The notes below the pieces were generated by a model. It searched no databases and was not told where the DNA came from. It saw only the letters and a program-made list of their open reading frames with translations. A stretch of DNA of 64,000 nucleotides from Candidatus Hydrogenedentota bacterium (lineage in GTDB: Bacteria > Hydrogenedentota > Hydrogenedentia > Hydrogenedentales > JAEUWI01): assembly GCA_016791475.1 (NCBI GenBank), contig JAEUWI010000003.1, positions 1-64,000 of the forward strand. Reading direction: 5' to 3'. A program made the position numbers and the translations under genes. Each line of letters begins with the position of its first letter. The first letter of the stretch is position 1. Of the stretch, positions 24,558 to 34,007 are shown in pieces.

Positions 24558-26615
24558 ATGTATAAAAAATCGTTCTCCATGCTCGACCCGGCCACAATGA
24601 AGAGTGCCCTGGTGGGTGCGGTCAAGAAGCTCCACCCCAGCAGTCAGTTCCGGAATCCGGTCATGTTTGTGGTTTACGTGGGCAGTATATTGACGACAGC
24701 CCTCTTCGTCCAGGCGCTCGTTGGCGAAGGTGAAGCGCCCCCAAGTTTTATCTTCGGCGTAGCAGCCTGGCTCTGGGCCACCCTGCTCTTCGCCAACTTT
24801 TCCGAAGCCATGGCCGAAGGCCGGGGCAAAGCCCAGGCGGCGACCCTGCGCGAGATGCGTACCGCCGTCCATGCGAAGCTCCTCATCGAGCCAAAGCGCC
24901 ACGCCCCCTGGGAGAACGTGCTGGCCGACGAGCTCCGAAAAGGCGATGTGGTCCTCATCGAGGCCGGTGACATGGTGCCCTGCGACGGCGAAGTGATCGA
25001 GGGCGTCGCGTCGGTGGACGAGAGCGCCATTACGGGCGAGTCGGCTCCGGTCATTCGCGAGGCCGGCGGCGATTTCAGTTCCGTCACCGGCGGCACCCGC
25101 GTGCTTTCCGATTGGCTCGTTGTCCGCGTGGCCGTGGATCCTGGAGAGTCCTTTCTAGATCGCATGATCAAGATGGTGGAGGGTTCCCAACGGCGCAAGA
25201 CCCCGAACGAAGTGGCTCTGACCATCCTTCTCGTCGGCTTGACGATTGCCTTCCTCATGGCCACGGCCACGCTGCTGCCCTTCTCGCAGTATGCGGCGAA
25301 TAATGGCAGCGGGGGAGCGCCGGTAAGCATCACGGTCCTCGCCGCCCTGCTGGTATGCCTGATTCCCACGACCATTGGCGGCCTCCTTTCAGCCATCGGT
25401 ATCGCGGGCATGAGCCGCGTGCTGGCGGCAAACGTGGTCGCGACGTCCGGCCGTTCCATCGAGGCCGCGGGCGATGTTGACATCCTCTTGCTGGACAAGA
25501 CCGGCACCATTACCCTGGGTAACCGGCAGGCGGTCGCCTTCCTTCCCGCGGACTGGGTGGCGGTCGAAGACCTGGCCGACGCGGCCCAGTTGGCCTCACT
25601 TTCCGACGAGACGCCCGAAGGGCGGAGTATCACCGTGCTTGCGAAGCGGGCCTACAACCTCCGCGAACGTGAACTGGCCGCGCTTGACGCCCATTTCATA
25701 CCCTTCACGGCACAGACGCGAATGAGCGGTGTTTCCCTCGGCGGTCGCGAAATATGCAAGGGCGCCGCCGAGGCGGTGCGCGCCTGGGTTGAGTCACAGG
25801 GAGGCAGCTACCCGGAAAGCATGAGCAAGCTCGTAGACGATGTGGCCACCCGGGGGAGCACGCCGCTGGTGGTTGCGGAGGGCACCAAGGTGCTGGGCGT
25901 GGTCGAGTTGAAGGACATTGTCAAGGGCGGAATTCGCGAGCGCTTCGCGGAACTGCGCCGAATGGGCATACAGACCGTCATGATTACCGGTGACAACCCA
26001 AAGACGGCGGCGGCGATTGCCGCGGAAGCCGGCGTGGACAATTTCCTGGCGGAAGCCACACCGGAAGCCAAACTCGCCATGATCCGACGCTACCAGGCGG
26101 AGGGCCACATGGTGGCCATGACGGGCGATGGAACCAACGACGCCCCCGCATTGGCCCAGGCCGATGTGGCCATGGCGATGAATTCGGGTACGCAGGCGGC
26201 CAAGGAAGCCGGCACGATGGTGGATCTGGACTCCAACCCGACAAAGTTAATCGAGATCGTCCAAATTGGCAAGCAGATGCTCATGACGCGCGGCGCGCTC
26301 ACCACCTTCAGTATCGCCAACGACGTGGCGAAGTACTTCGCCATTATTCCGGCGGCCTTCGCGGCGACCTATCCGTCGCTGGGTGTGCTCAACGTGATGG
26401 GGCTCGAAACGCCGGCCTCGGCAATTCTGTCGGCGGATATCTTCAACGCCTTGATTATCATCGCCCTGATTCCCCTGGCCCTTCGCGGCGTGGCCTACAC
26501 GCCCGCGTCCGCCGGAGCGCTGCTCCGGCGGAACATGTTGATCTACGGACTGGGGGGACTTGTCGCGCCCTTCGTCGGTATCAAAGTTATCGACATGGCG
26601 CTGTCCGTGTTCTGA
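24558..26615 (+). CDS. kdpB: Potassium-transporting P-type ATPase subunit KdpB
   Basis: The ATG at 24558 gives a 685-residue protein, the usual KdpB length. The actuator domain has ITGESAP, the phosphorylation site is [11 protein letters not shown], the nucleotide domain contains [10 protein letters not shown] and KGAAEAV, and the hinge motif is [22 protein letters not shown]. Transmembrane helices include [19 protein letters not shown] with the IPTTI bend typical of KdpB. It hydrolyses ATP to drive K+ uptake. A long in-frame upstream extension overlapping kdpA is an artefact. Confidence 0.97.
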   Translation: MYKKSFSMLDPATMKSALVGAVKKLHPSSQFRNPVMFVVYVGSILTTALFVQALVGEGEAPPSFIFGVAAWLWATLLFANFSEAMAEGRGKAQAATLREMRTAVHAKLLIEPKRHAPWENVLADELRKGDVVLIEAGDMVPCDGEVIEGVASVDESAITGESAPVIREAGGDFSSVTGGTRVLSDWLVVRVAVDPGESFLDRMIKMVEGSQRRKTPNEVALTILLVGLTIAFLMATATLLPFSQYAANNGSGGAPVSITVLAALLVCLIPTTIGGLLSAIGIAGMSRVLAANVVATSGRSIEAAGDVDILLLDKTGTITLGNRQAVAFLPADWVAVEDLADAAQLASLSDETPEGRSITVLAKRAYNLRERELAALDAHFIPFTAQTRMSGVSLGGREICKGAAEAVRAWVESQGGSYPESMSKLVDDVATRGSTPLVVAEGTKVLGVVELKDIVKGGIRERFAELRRMGIQTVMITGDNPKTAAAIAAEAGVDNFLAEATPEAKLAMIRRYQAEGHMVAMTGDGTNDAPALAQADVAMAMNSGTQAAKEAGTMVDLDSNPTKLIEIVQIGKQMLMTRGALTTFSIANDVAKYFAIIPAAFAATYPSLGVLNVMGLETPASAILSADIFNALIIIALIPLALRGVAYTPASAGALLRRNMLIYGLGGLVAPFVGIKVIDMALSVF

Positions 26616-26646
26616 TTGCTGTATACTCAAAGGAGCTATGAACCCC

Positions 26647-27219
26647 ATGAAAAACATACTTAGACCCGCAGTTGTGCTCTTCGCCCTCATGACTGTACTG
26701 ACCGGAATCGTCTATCCGGTGCTCATCACCGTCGCCGCGCAGGCGCTCTTTCCCCATCAGGCCAACGGCAGTCTCATCATCCGTGACGGAACGGTTGTCG
26801 GCTCGGAATTGATTGGTCAGTCCGTTACCGCGCCCCGGTATTTCTGGGGCCGCCCTTCGGCCTCGGGGGGATCCGCGTACAATGCCGCGGCTTCGGGCGG
26901 CTCAAACCTCGGGCCGACCAACCCCGCGCTGCTCGAAGCCGTGACGGCGAGGGCGACTCTTCTGCGCGATGCTGCGACGGATAAGAACCAGCCGATCCCC
27001 ATCGACCTGGTCACCGCCTCCGGCAGCGGTCTCGATCCCCATATCAGCATTGCTGCGGCGAAGTATCAGGCTGAACGTGTCGCGCGCTTTCGCAGCAAGG
27101 ATGTGGGGGTGATCGAGTCCCTGATTGAAGCCCATGCCGAGCGTCCCGCCGTGCCGGGATTCGGGGAGCCGGTGGTGAACGTGTTGCGCCTCAATCTCAG
27201 CCTTGATGAAATGGAGTGA
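26647..27219 (+). CDS. kdpC: Potassium-transporting ATPase subunit KdpC
   Basis: The product is 190 residues if the ATG at 26647 is used; AGGAG lies 11 bases upstream, while an in-frame ATG at 26638 sits only two bases after it. KdpC hallmarks are the N-terminal helix (AVVLFALMTVLTGIVYPVLIT), GSELIGQSV, YFWGRPSA, YNAAASGGSNLGPTNPAL, and the C-terminal VNVLRLNLSLD. KdpC is the periplasmically exposed chaperone-like subunit that helps K+ binding. Its end overlaps the upstream-most possible start of kdpD. Confidence 0.95.
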   Translation: MKNILRPAVVLFALMTVLTGIVYPVLITVAAQALFPHQANGSLIIRDGTVVGSELIGQSVTAPRYFWGRPSASGGSAYNAAASGGSNLGPTNPALLEAVTARATLLRDAATDKNQPIPIDLVTASGSGLDPHISIAAAKYQAERVARFRSKDVGVIESLIEAHAERPAVPGFGEPVVNVLRLNLSLDEME

Positions 27220-27244
27220 CAGTGTGGTGGACCCGGAGCATGCG

Positions 27245-29935
27245 ATGACCCGCCCCGACCCGGACGAGCTTGTCCGGCGTGTTCAGGCGGAAGAGGCCAA
27301 AGCGGGGCGCGGCAGGTTAAAGATATTCTTTGGCGCCAGCGCCGGCGTGGGGAAGACCTTCGCCATGCTCCGGGCCGCCCGGCAATTGCAGGAGGGTGGA
27401 GTGGATGTGGTCGTTGGCCTCGTGGAGACCCACGGCCGCCGCGACACCATGGCGTTGTTGGAAGGGCTGGAGCTTCTTCCGCGAAGGGTTCTGCCGTATC
27501 GCGGTCATGACCTGGAAGAATTCGATATTGATGCCGCCCTGAAACGCCGTCCATCGGTAATACTCATCGATGAACTGGCCCACACCAACGCTCCAGGCTC
27601 GCGCCATCCGAAGCGGTGGCAGGATATTGAAGAAATTTTAGGCCAGGGTGTGGATGTTTATTCGACACTTAATGTGCAGCACCTGGAAAGTTTGAACGAC
27701 GTGGTGGGGCGGATCACGAGCATCCGGGTGGGGGAGACCGTGCCAGATCGGGTCTTCGATGCCGCCGATGAGATCACCCTGGTCGATCTTCCGGCGGAGG
27801 AATTGCTCCAGCGCCTGAAGGACGGCAAAGTCTACATGCAGGAGCAGGCGAATCGCGCCGCGCAGAATTTCTTCCGCAAGGGCAACCTAATCGCACTGCG
27901 CGAGCTGGCCCTTCGTCGCACGGCCAACCGGGTGGACGATGATATGGCGGGCTATCGCAGCCGCGCCGCGGCAACGTCAATCTGGCACGCGCGGGATCGC
28001 GTCCTGGCCTGCGTGGGGCCCGCTCCCGGATCGGACGATGTGCTCCGGAGCGCCTCCCGGCTGGCCTCGGCACTGAACGCGGACTGGCACGCGATCTACG
28101 TGGACCCCCCCGCCCACCAGGCGCTGCCGGAAGCGGTCCTTTCCGTTGTCCTGGGGCGCTTGAAGCTTGCGGAAGATCTCGGCGCGTCTACGTCGACCAT
28201 TTCGGGGGTGGACATCGCCCAGGGGCTGATCGCCTATGCACGGCGGCAGAATGTCACCAAGATCGTGCTGGGTCGCACGGTGCATTCCTGGTGGCGCAAC
28301 CCCCTTTCGCTGGATCTGCCCCAGCAGATTGAACGTCTGGCGCCGGATCTCGATCTGGTGCTGGTGGGCAGGCCCGCACAGGCTGATCAGCCTCGCCGCG
28401 CCGCGAAGACATCCCCGGCGGGGCCGCGGATTTCCACCCAACGCTACGTCCTCTCCATCGTCGCCAGCGCGGCCACGGCCGCCGCCACCTATCCGTTCTT
28501 TCCCGCACTGGACGACACGAACATCGCCATGCTTTTTCTTGCTTCCGTACTACCGGTGGCCCTGTATCTCGGGCGCGGCCCAGCCATCGTCACGGCCCTG
28601 TTGAACGTGCTGGCCTTCGATGTGCTCTTCGTCGAACCGCGCTTCTCCGTTGCCGTGAGTGATGTGGAGTATCTGATCACCTTTCTTGTCATGTTTGTAG
28701 CCGGGCTCCTCACCGCAAGCCTGGCTTCCGGCATGCGTTTTCAAACGAGAAAAGCCCTCTCCCGCGAGGAGCACATGCGCGACCTCTATCAGCTCGCACG
28801 GGACCTCTCCGGCGCACTGACCAACGAGCAGATTGCGGGGATTGTGCAGCGCGCGGTGAAGGGGCTTTTCGGGGCGGAATCCCGCCTGCTCATGCCCGAT
28901 CTCGCCAACCGCTTGAAGGCCCCCGCCGATACCATGGCCGTGGATATGGGCATTGCCCAGTGGAGCTTTGATCGGTGCAGCACCGCAGGCGCCGGCACCG
29001 ACACACTCCCAGGCAGCGAGGTCCACTATCTCCCGCTGAAGGCCCCCATGCGCGTCCGGGGCGTCCTGGCGATTCAAAGTCTCCCGCGCCAGGCCCTGAT
29101 GATGACGGAAGACCGCCAGCAACTGGAGACGCTGGGCGCCCTGGCGGCCATCGCGCTGGAGCGCGTCCACTTTGTCACCGTGGCCCAGGAGACCCTGCTG
29201 AAGATCGAGTCGGGGCGTCTGCGGGAATCCATGCTGAACGCCCTTTCCCACGATCTCAAGACGCCCCTGGCCTCCATGCAGATCATGGTCGAAACGCTCC
29301 TTCATGAAAAGGCCCGATTCCCGGAAGCGCAACACGATCTGGTGGCGCGGATCCACCTGCAGGTACGGGGCATGGCGCGCATCGTCGGCAATTTGCTCGA
29401 CATGGCGCGGCTCGAAGCGGGGCCCGGCGTGCTCCGGCCCGACTGGCAGCACCTGGAAGAGCTCATTGGCACCGCCCGCAATGCCCTCGGCCCCGCCCTG
29501 GATCAGCACCGGTTGCTGGTCGAAATACCGTCCGACTTCCCCTTGCTCCATGGCGACGGCGTGCTCCTGGAGCGGGTGTTCGCAAATTTGCTCGAAAATG
29601 CGGGAAAATACGTGCCTGCCGGAGGGTCCATAGGCATTCGCGCCCGTGTGAAAGGCGTGCAGGCGGAAATTGAAGTGTGGGATGAAGGTCCTGGAATACC
29701 GAAAGGTCAGGAAAGTGTGCTGTTCGAGAAATTCGTGCGCGGGAAGTCGGAGTCCTCGGTGGCGGGCGTCGGACTCGGATTGGCGATTTGCCGCGCCATC
29801 ATCGACGCCCACGGCGGCACCATCACGGCCGAAAATCGGCCAGAAGGCGGCACCTGCTTTCGCATGACCCTGCCCCTGAAGACACCGCCCGAACTGGATC
29901 CGGAGACGGTGGAAAGCGAGATGGACGACGCATGA
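27245..29935 (+). CDS. kdpD: Sensor histidine kinase KdpD
   Basis: I start at ATG 27245 (GGAG six bases before), giving 896 residues and MTRPDPDELV..., the usual KdpD start; an upstream ATG (27203) lies in kdpC. Order: KdpD N-terminal domain with Walker A GASAGVGKT and ETHGRRDT (about 20-215), a universal-stress-type domain (about 240-370), four transmembrane helices in a DUF4118 region (about 400-500), a GAF-like segment, HisKA with H in LSHDLKTPLAS, and HATPase with ENAGKY, DEGPGIP and GVGLGLAI. It senses K+ limitation or ionic stress and phosphorylates KdpE. The stop overlaps kdpE by four bases. Confidence 0.96.
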   Translation: MTRPDPDELVRRVQAEEAKAGRGRLKIFFGASAGVGKTFAMLRAARQLQEGGVDVVVGLVETHGRRDTMALLEGLELLPRRVLPYRGHDLEEFDIDAALKRRPSVILIDELAHTNAPGSRHPKRWQDIEEILGQGVDVYSTLNVQHLESLNDVVGRITSIRVGETVPDRVFDAADEITLVDLPAEELLQRLKDGKVYMQEQANRAAQNFFRKGNLIALRELALRRTANRVDDDMAGYRSRAAATSIWHARDRVLACVGPAPGSDDVLRSASRLASALNADWHAIYVDPPAHQALPEAVLSVVLGRLKLAEDLGASTSTISGVDIAQGLIAYARRQNVTKIVLGRTVHSWWRNPLSLDLPQQIERLAPDLDLVLVGRPAQADQPRRAAKTSPAGPRISTQRYVLSIVASAATAAATYPFFPALDDTNIAMLFLASVLPVALYLGRGPAIVTALLNVLAFDVLFVEPRFSVAVSDVEYLITFLVMFVAGLLTASLASGMRFQTRKALSREEHMRDLYQLARDLSGALTNEQIAGIVQRAVKGLFGAESRLLMPDLANRLKAPADTMAVDMGIAQWSFDRCSTAGAGTDTLPGSEVHYLPLKAPMRVRGVLAIQSLPRQALMMTEDRQQLETLGALAAIALERVHFVTVAQETLLKIESGRLRESMLNALSHDLKTPLASMQIMVETLLHEKARFPEAQHDLVARIHLQVRGMARIVGNLLDMARLEAGPGVLRPDWQHLEELIGTARNALGPALDQHRLLVEIPSDFPLLHGDGVLLERVFANLLENAGKYVPAGGSIGIRARVKGVQAEIEVWDEGPGIPKGQESVLFEKFVRGKSESSVAGVGLGLAICRAIIDAHGGTITAENRPEGGTCFRMTLPLKTPPELDPETVESEMDDA

Positions 29936-30627
29936 TCAACGACAACCGCGCTACCATCCTGGTCGTCGAAGACGAGCGGGAAATTCGACGTTTCCTTCGC
30001 TCCAGCCTGAGCGACAGTGGATTCGAAGTGGTGGAGAGCGACACCCTCCGTGGTGGTCTGGTGGAGGCGGGCACCCGCAAGCCCGATCTTGTCATACTCG
30101 ACCTCGGCCTGCCCGATGGCGACGGCGTCGACTTTATTCGCGAGGTCCGGGCCTGGAGCAACCTGCCCATCGTGGTCTTATCCGCGCGCGACGCCGAGAA
30201 GGACAAGGTCGGGGCGCTGGACGCGGGGGCCGACGACTATCTGACCAAGCCCTTCAGCACGGGCGAACTTCTTGCGCGCGTTCGCGCGACCTTGCGCCGC
30301 ACCACCAGCGCCACGCTCGATTCGGGATCCAGCATCCGTTTTGGGGCGATAGAAGTCGATCTTGCCCGACGACAAGTCACCAACCACGGGGAGAAGGTTC
30401 ACTTGACGCCCATTGAGTATCGTCTTCTGACGACCCTCATCGCCCATGAGGGAAAAGTGCTCACCCACCGCAACCTCCTTCGCGAAGTCTGGGGCCCATC
30501 CTTCGTCGAGCATAACCACTACCTTCGCATTTACATGGGTCACCTGCGCCACAAGCTGGAAGCCGACCCAACCCGACCGGCCCACCTACTCACTGAGACA
30601 GGCGTTGGGTATCGCTTCGTGATGTGA
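29932..30627 (+). CDS. kdpE: Response regulator KdpE
   Basis: The ATG overlapping the kdpD stop (ATGA) gives 231 residues. The receiver domain has acidic pocket VVEDE, phospho-acceptor Asp in LDLGLPDGDG, Thr/Ser switch VVLSARD and Lys in YLTKPF. The C-terminal half is an OmpR/PhoB winged helix (LTPIEYRLLTTLIAHEG, RNLLREVWG, YMGHLRHKLE, GVGYRFVM). It activates kdpFABC transcription when phosphorylated by KdpD; the TTTACA pair at 22540-22557 is the likely target. The operon ends here. Confidence 0.96.
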   Translation: MINDNRATILVVEDEREIRRFLRSSLSDSGFEVVESDTLRGGLVEAGTRKPDLVILDLGLPDGDGVDFIREVRAWSNLPIVVLSARDAEKDKVGALDAGADDYLTKPFSTGELLARVRATLRRTTSATLDSGSSIRFGAIEVDLARRQVTNHGEKVHLTPIEYRLLTTLIAHEGKVLTHRNLLREVWGPSFVEHNHYLRIYMGHLRHKLEADPTRPAHLLTETGVGYRFVM

Positions 30628-30757
30628 CGTCACCCGGTAGCCGCGATGCCGGCAACGGCGGATATTGTTTCCCGTCCCGCCATTGCGCTAGAGTCCATGT
30701 TGGCCCGCGGCCCTCCGGGTAGGGCCCTCGTACCCCATGTGGTGAGGAGAGCGAATA

Positions 30758-31417
30758 GTGCGTGCAAGAAAAACGACCCTGATGTTCATCGGCGTGATGC
30801 TGGTCGCGGGACTTTTACATGGAAACGAGACCGCGCCAGACCGGGAAGGCTTCGTTCCGCTCTTCAACGGCAGCAATCTGGATGGCTGGAAGACTACGGG
30901 CAACTGGGTGGTGGAGGAGGATGGCACGGTCTCCCTCGTGCCCCGGCCCGGCGAGACCGGCTGGCAGCGCTTCGACGCCTATATCATGACCGAACGCACC
31001 TACAAGGACTTCGTCCTCGACTTGGAGTTCAAGATCGAGAAGGAAGGCAACTCCGGCGTCTTTTTCCGCGTCGGCGATCCCCTCCAGCCCGTCGCCAACG
31101 GCATCGAAGTGCAGATCCTCGACACCCATGGCCTCGAAAATCCCGGGAACCACGACTGCGGCGGCGTCATCGGCACGGCGGCCCCCTCGAAAAACATGGC
31201 CAAACCCGCCGGCGAATGGAACCGCTATACCATCACGGTCGAGAACAACCGACTCACCGTCGTGCTCAACGGCGAGCAGATCATAGATCTAAAGCTCGAC
31301 GAGTCCGCCATGAAAGACCGCCCCGAAATGGGCCACATCGGTTTTCAGGACGAAGCCAAGCGCATCTGGTACCGCAACGTGCGCATCAAGGCGTTGCCTG
31401 ACAAGGAGCCGAAATAA
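30758..31417 (+). CDS. DUF1080 family exported protein (3-keto-disaccharide hydrolase domain)
   Basis: The GTG start at 30758 follows GAGGAG and opens a signal peptide (TTLMFIGVMLVAGLLHG). The 219-residue product is a single DUF1080 concanavalin-like beta-sandwich: FVPLFNGSNLDGWKTTGNW, FVLDLEFKIEKEGNSGVFFRVGD, GIEVQILDTHG, GEWNRYTITVENNRLTVVLNG, GHIGFQDE, WYRNVRIK. The domain is very frequent in planctomycete-like bacteria; some members hydrolyse 3-keto-glycosides made by Gfo/Idh-type oxidation (established), others probably only bind carbohydrate. It stands alone between kdpE and a toxin-antitoxin module. Confidence 0.9.
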   Translation: MRARKTTLMFIGVMLVAGLLHGNETAPDREGFVPLFNGSNLDGWKTTGNWVVEEDGTVSLVPRPGETGWQRFDAYIMTERTYKDFVLDLEFKIEKEGNSGVFFRVGDPLQPVANGIEVQILDTHGLENPGNHDCGGVIGTAAPSKNMAKPAGEWNRYTITVENNRLTVVLNGEQIIDLKLDESAMKDRPEMGHIGFQDEAKRIWYRNVRIKALPDKEPK

Positions 31418-31444
31418 GTACGGGTAGCCTTCACTTTCGGAAGG

Positions 31445-31810
31445 TCACCCTTCAACGGGGTCGATTAGGTCCAAGCCTTCGATCCAATCAAAGTCGTGCG
31501 TGTTGTGCGTTGCGAGTGGCAAATTGTGAGCGAGCGCCGTGGCCGCAATGATGGCATCGGCGAGCCCGATGCTTCGTTTTCTTCGCAACGCGATGGCACC
31601 ATCAACAATCTCGGGGGATAGGGCGATTATATCCAACTCGGCAAAGAAGGCCGCGAAGGACTGGTGATCGTCGTTCGTGAGTCGCCAGTAACCCATGACC
31701 TCGATTTTTGAGACCGCCGACGCCCGAATGTTCTTGCCACGCAGAAAATCGGCCACCTTCGCATGGGCAGGATCGAAGGCATAGATGACAATGTTGCTGT
31801 CCAGCAACAT
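31445..31810 (-). CDS. vapC: PIN-domain ribonuclease toxin, VapC-like
   Basis: This 121-residue protein has the PIN core: N-terminal LLDSNIVIYAFDP with the first acidic residue, KIEVMGYWRL with the second, GLADAIIAATALAH with the third and fourth, and THNTHDFDWIEGLDLIDP at the end. These four acidic residues chelate Mg2+ for RNA cleavage. The start ATG overlaps the stop of the upstream antitoxin by one base (TGATG), the standard antitoxin-toxin coupling. VapC toxins usually cleave tRNA or rRNA; the target cannot be read here. Confidence 0.88.
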   Translation of the reverse strand: MLLDSNIVIYAFDPAHAKVADFLRGKNIRASAVSKIEVMGYWRLTNDDHQSFAAFFAELDIIALSPEIVDGAIALRRKRSIGLADAIIAATALAHNLPLATHNTHDFDWIEGLDLIDPVEG

Positions 31811-32082
31811 CAGCGTTGTTCCCGACCGGGCTGTTGTCGCTCTTGCCGTTCCTCACGCTGCCACGCGACTGGGTCGCCGAATTTTTCCGTCAAGCTCTTT
31901 CGGCGGGTCGTCTCCAGGCCTTCCAGCAAATCGGCCAGTCGGTCACCGTTGGTCGATCCGGCTTCCGATACGTCCGGCGCTTCTTCCACCACCACCAGAA
32001 CCCGTCCGTGTTCAAGACGCGGTTCCGATCCAATCCATTCTACGCGTCCATGATCGTATATAGCCTCATAACTCTTAAGCAT
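31810..32082 (-). CDS. VapB-type antitoxin
   Basis: A 90-residue protein with AGGAG before its ATG, directly upstream of and coupled to the PIN toxin. The N-terminal half (MLKSYEAIYDHGRVEWI, LEHGRVLVVVEE) resembles the short DUF104/AF2212-like antitoxins rather than the AbrB or RHH type. The C-terminal half is charged and Gln/Arg-rich (FGDPVAWQREERQERQ), as expected for the part that wraps around the toxin. No clear DNA-binding fold is visible. Confidence 0.75.
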   Translation of the reverse strand: MLKSYEAIYDHGRVEWIGSEPRLEHGRVLVVVEEAPDVSEAGSTNGDRLADLLEGLETTRRKSLTEKFGDPVAWQREERQERQQPGREQR

Positions 32083-32213
32083 GGAAAATCTCCTGCGCGT
32101 GCAACCCCGGCACGTATCGTTCCATCAGTCTACCAATTCATCAGGTGTCTCGGCGAATTAAAAGGTGAGAGGACTTTTCAAGCCGAATCCCCACGGACGG
32201 CACCCACCCAAAA

Positions 32214-32280
32214 ATTTGCGTCCATTTGCGATAATTTGCGGTTCAACTCCCTTTCCCCATCTTCCGTGAAATTCCGTGCC
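32214..32280. repeat. Degenerate TTTGCG and TTCCGTG intergenic repeats
   Basis: Three 10-nt units with the core ATTTGCG (32214-32240) are followed by two units with the core TTCCGTG (32262-32278). This is analogous in layout to the CACGAAT units at 4884-4914. They lie between the antitoxin start and the end of the TPR gene. Confidence 0.65.
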
Positions 32281-32295
32281 CTTCCTTGGTCAATC

Positions 32296-33144
32296 CTATT
32301 CCTTTTTCTTCTCCGTTTCACCCGCCACCCGCGCCTCCAGCCGCCGGAGATCCTCCCGAGCGCAATCATCCATGAAATACGGCAGCGACTGCGCCAAGGC
32401 CTTCGCCACATGCTCCCGTGCCCTGGGGAAATCCTTCGTCGCCTCAAAATACTTCCCCACATAATAATGGGCATAAAACAGACGCCGTCCACGGCCGTCC
32501 GCATCGCCATCCCCCGACTCCGCCGCGGCCATCACAGCTTCCACAGTGCCTTCGCCCTGATATAGCGCCCACAGCGCCGGAAAAGGAGCCTCCCGCATCC
32601 GCGTGTAGTCCAGCAACGCCTCCCGCGCCTTCTCCACGCCCTCCGCCTCCGCCAGACACAAGAAATGCCACAGGCCATTCTCAACGTCCGTCGCGCCCAC
32701 CGAATGATAGCGCGCAAACTGCGCCGCCCCGCCCGCGTAGTCCCCCGCATAATAGAGCGCCAATCCCCGCTCCCAGCACGAATCCTCATCATGCGGCTCA
32801 CCCCCGCGCGCCGCCACGTTGTAATCCGCCACCGACTCCGAAAAACGCCCCAGACGAAACAAAACCTCCGCCCGCTGATGATGCCGTGGGGAAGGGGATT
32901 CGGGCCGGAGGTCGGCAAAGGGGGCGAGGGAGGGATCGGGGAGCGGGGTCGGTGTCGCTTTTGTCTCGTCCGCAGGTGCGTCCCAGAACCCGTTAGAGAT
33001 CAACAGAGCTGCGAGAGTCGAAGGCAAAGTAAGGTATCGATAAATATGCTTCAGGGTGGATTCCGAAGTGGAGCGCTTTACAACGTTCACAATTGCTCTT
33101 CTCCATAGTAATAGAGCAGAGTGTCTCTTGTGCGTTAAACTCAT
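32296..33144 (-). CDS. TPR-like protein of unknown function
   Basis: The product is 282 residues. An N-terminal segment (LTLPSTLAALLIS) could be an anchor or a poor signal. A Pro-rich linker is followed by TPR-type helices (HHQRAEVLFRLGRFSESVADYNVAA, DSCWERGLALYYAGDYAGGAAQFARY, GLWHFLCLAEAEGVEKAREALLDY, FYAHYYVGKYFEATKDFPRAREHVAKAL). It resembles NlpI-like or planctomycete TPR proteins. Its start overlaps the stop of the DUF2971-like gene by four bases (ATGA), so the two appear translationally coupled. The GC-rich body contrasts with the AT-richer neighbour upstream, so the coupling may be recent. Confidence 0.6.
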   Translation of the reverse strand: MSLTHKRHSALLLWRRAIVNVVKRSTSESTLKHIYRYLTLPSTLAALLISNGFWDAPADETKATPTPLPDPSLAPFADLRPESPSPRHHQRAEVLFRLGRFSESVADYNVAARGGEPHDEDSCWERGLALYYAGDYAGGAAQFARYHSVGATDVENGLWHFLCLAEAEGVEKAREALLDYTRMREAPFPALWALYQGEGTVEAVMAAAESGDGDADGRGRRLFYAHYYVGKYFEATKDFPRAREHVAKALAQSLPYFMDDCAREDLRRLEARVAGETEKKKE

Positions 33145-33857
33145 CTTGTGAGGCCGTTCGGTGATTGGCAGTGTAATCTCGCGTTTGGAGCCTTCACGTC
33201 CAAGTGCTCGCGTGGCTCGTAATTGACAATCCAGACAAATCTATACTCAACCTGGTGTGCAAATGAGCCTTCTTTGAGAAAGAATGGAAGATGCCCCATA
33301 CGCGACAAAGGAAATTCTTCCAATCGGGTACCGCTTGGCGTTGGATTTGTACTTGGTCCGCGTAGCCACTCCGGGTCAACCCAGCCAAGATCCTGCTCAA
33401 TAATTCTCTTCTCCTGATAAAGACAAGGCCCCTCAAATCCGGCCACTAGGCCAGGAATTTGTCGCGAAACCTCTATTCCGAAGTTTGTGGAGTGTCCAAT
33501 GCGGATGTATGAATCTGTTGCAAAATTCGCTTGGCCTGTTTTATCGAATTTCATAGTAGTACATAATACGTAAGCATTCATGCCATGATCGGCGAAGGCT
33601 TCAATTGTCTGTCCGCCGTTGGCATGTGTCCTGCTCACGAACATTGTCTTGCCCTCCTTTATATCCAACCTTTCTTCGTCGGCGTGCTTTCGAAACTGAC
33701 CGAACGAGCTCAGACGGAGGCTCCCGTCAGAAAAGAACTCATCTACAAATTTCGATTCTAAGTAGCGAAAAAGGTGGGGGGAGCAATAGTTCCAAGGTGT
33801 TGTGATAGGGAGTGTTATCAATTCGGGATCCTCCGGCGAAATAATTAGTTTAGGCAC
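33141..33857 (-). CDS. DUF2971-like protein of unknown function
   Basis: The GTG start gives 238 residues with a weak ribosome site. The N-terminal part (YCSPHLFRYLESKFVDEFFSDGSL, RLSSFGQFRKHADEERLDIKEG) matches the pattern of DUF2971 and related proteins (LYRY..., a gain-of-structure loop, then a D-E-R-D-EG motif). The rest contains FNFGIEVSRQI-like and VEYRFVWIVNYEPREHLDV strands. Such proteins often occur in accessory or defence regions, next to toxin-antitoxin or restriction modules, as here, but their activity is not known to me. Base composition is visibly more AT-rich than the genes around it, which suggests horizontal transfer. Confidence 0.55.
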   Translation of the reverse strand: MPKLIISPEDPELITLPITTPWNYCSPHLFRYLESKFVDEFFSDGSLRLSSFGQFRKHADEERLDIKEGKTMFVSRTHANGGQTIEAFADHGMNAYVLCTTMKFDKTGQANFATDSYIRIGHSTNFGIEVSRQIPGLVAGFEGPCLYQEKRIIEQDLGWVDPEWLRGPSTNPTPSGTRLEEFPLSRMGHLPFFLKEGSFAHQVEYRFVWIVNYEPREHLDVKAPNARLHCQSPNGLTR

Positions 33858-34007
33858 ATAAATCAGTCGCCCGGTCTTGGAGACTCACCTGCGTTAATTC
33901 AAGCCTTCAAAGCATGCGAAAAATCGATTGGCTCTAGGGTAATCATAGTAGTCCGACAGGTGAACGTCGAAGACGACTACGGTTCTGACCGCTACGAAAC
34001 GATCAAG

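Noticed and set aside
31421-31455. A GGGTAGCCTTC/GGAAGGTCACCC hairpin between the DUF1080 gene and vapC
   Set aside because: The stem has mismatches and no T run on either strand, so it is not listed as a terminator.
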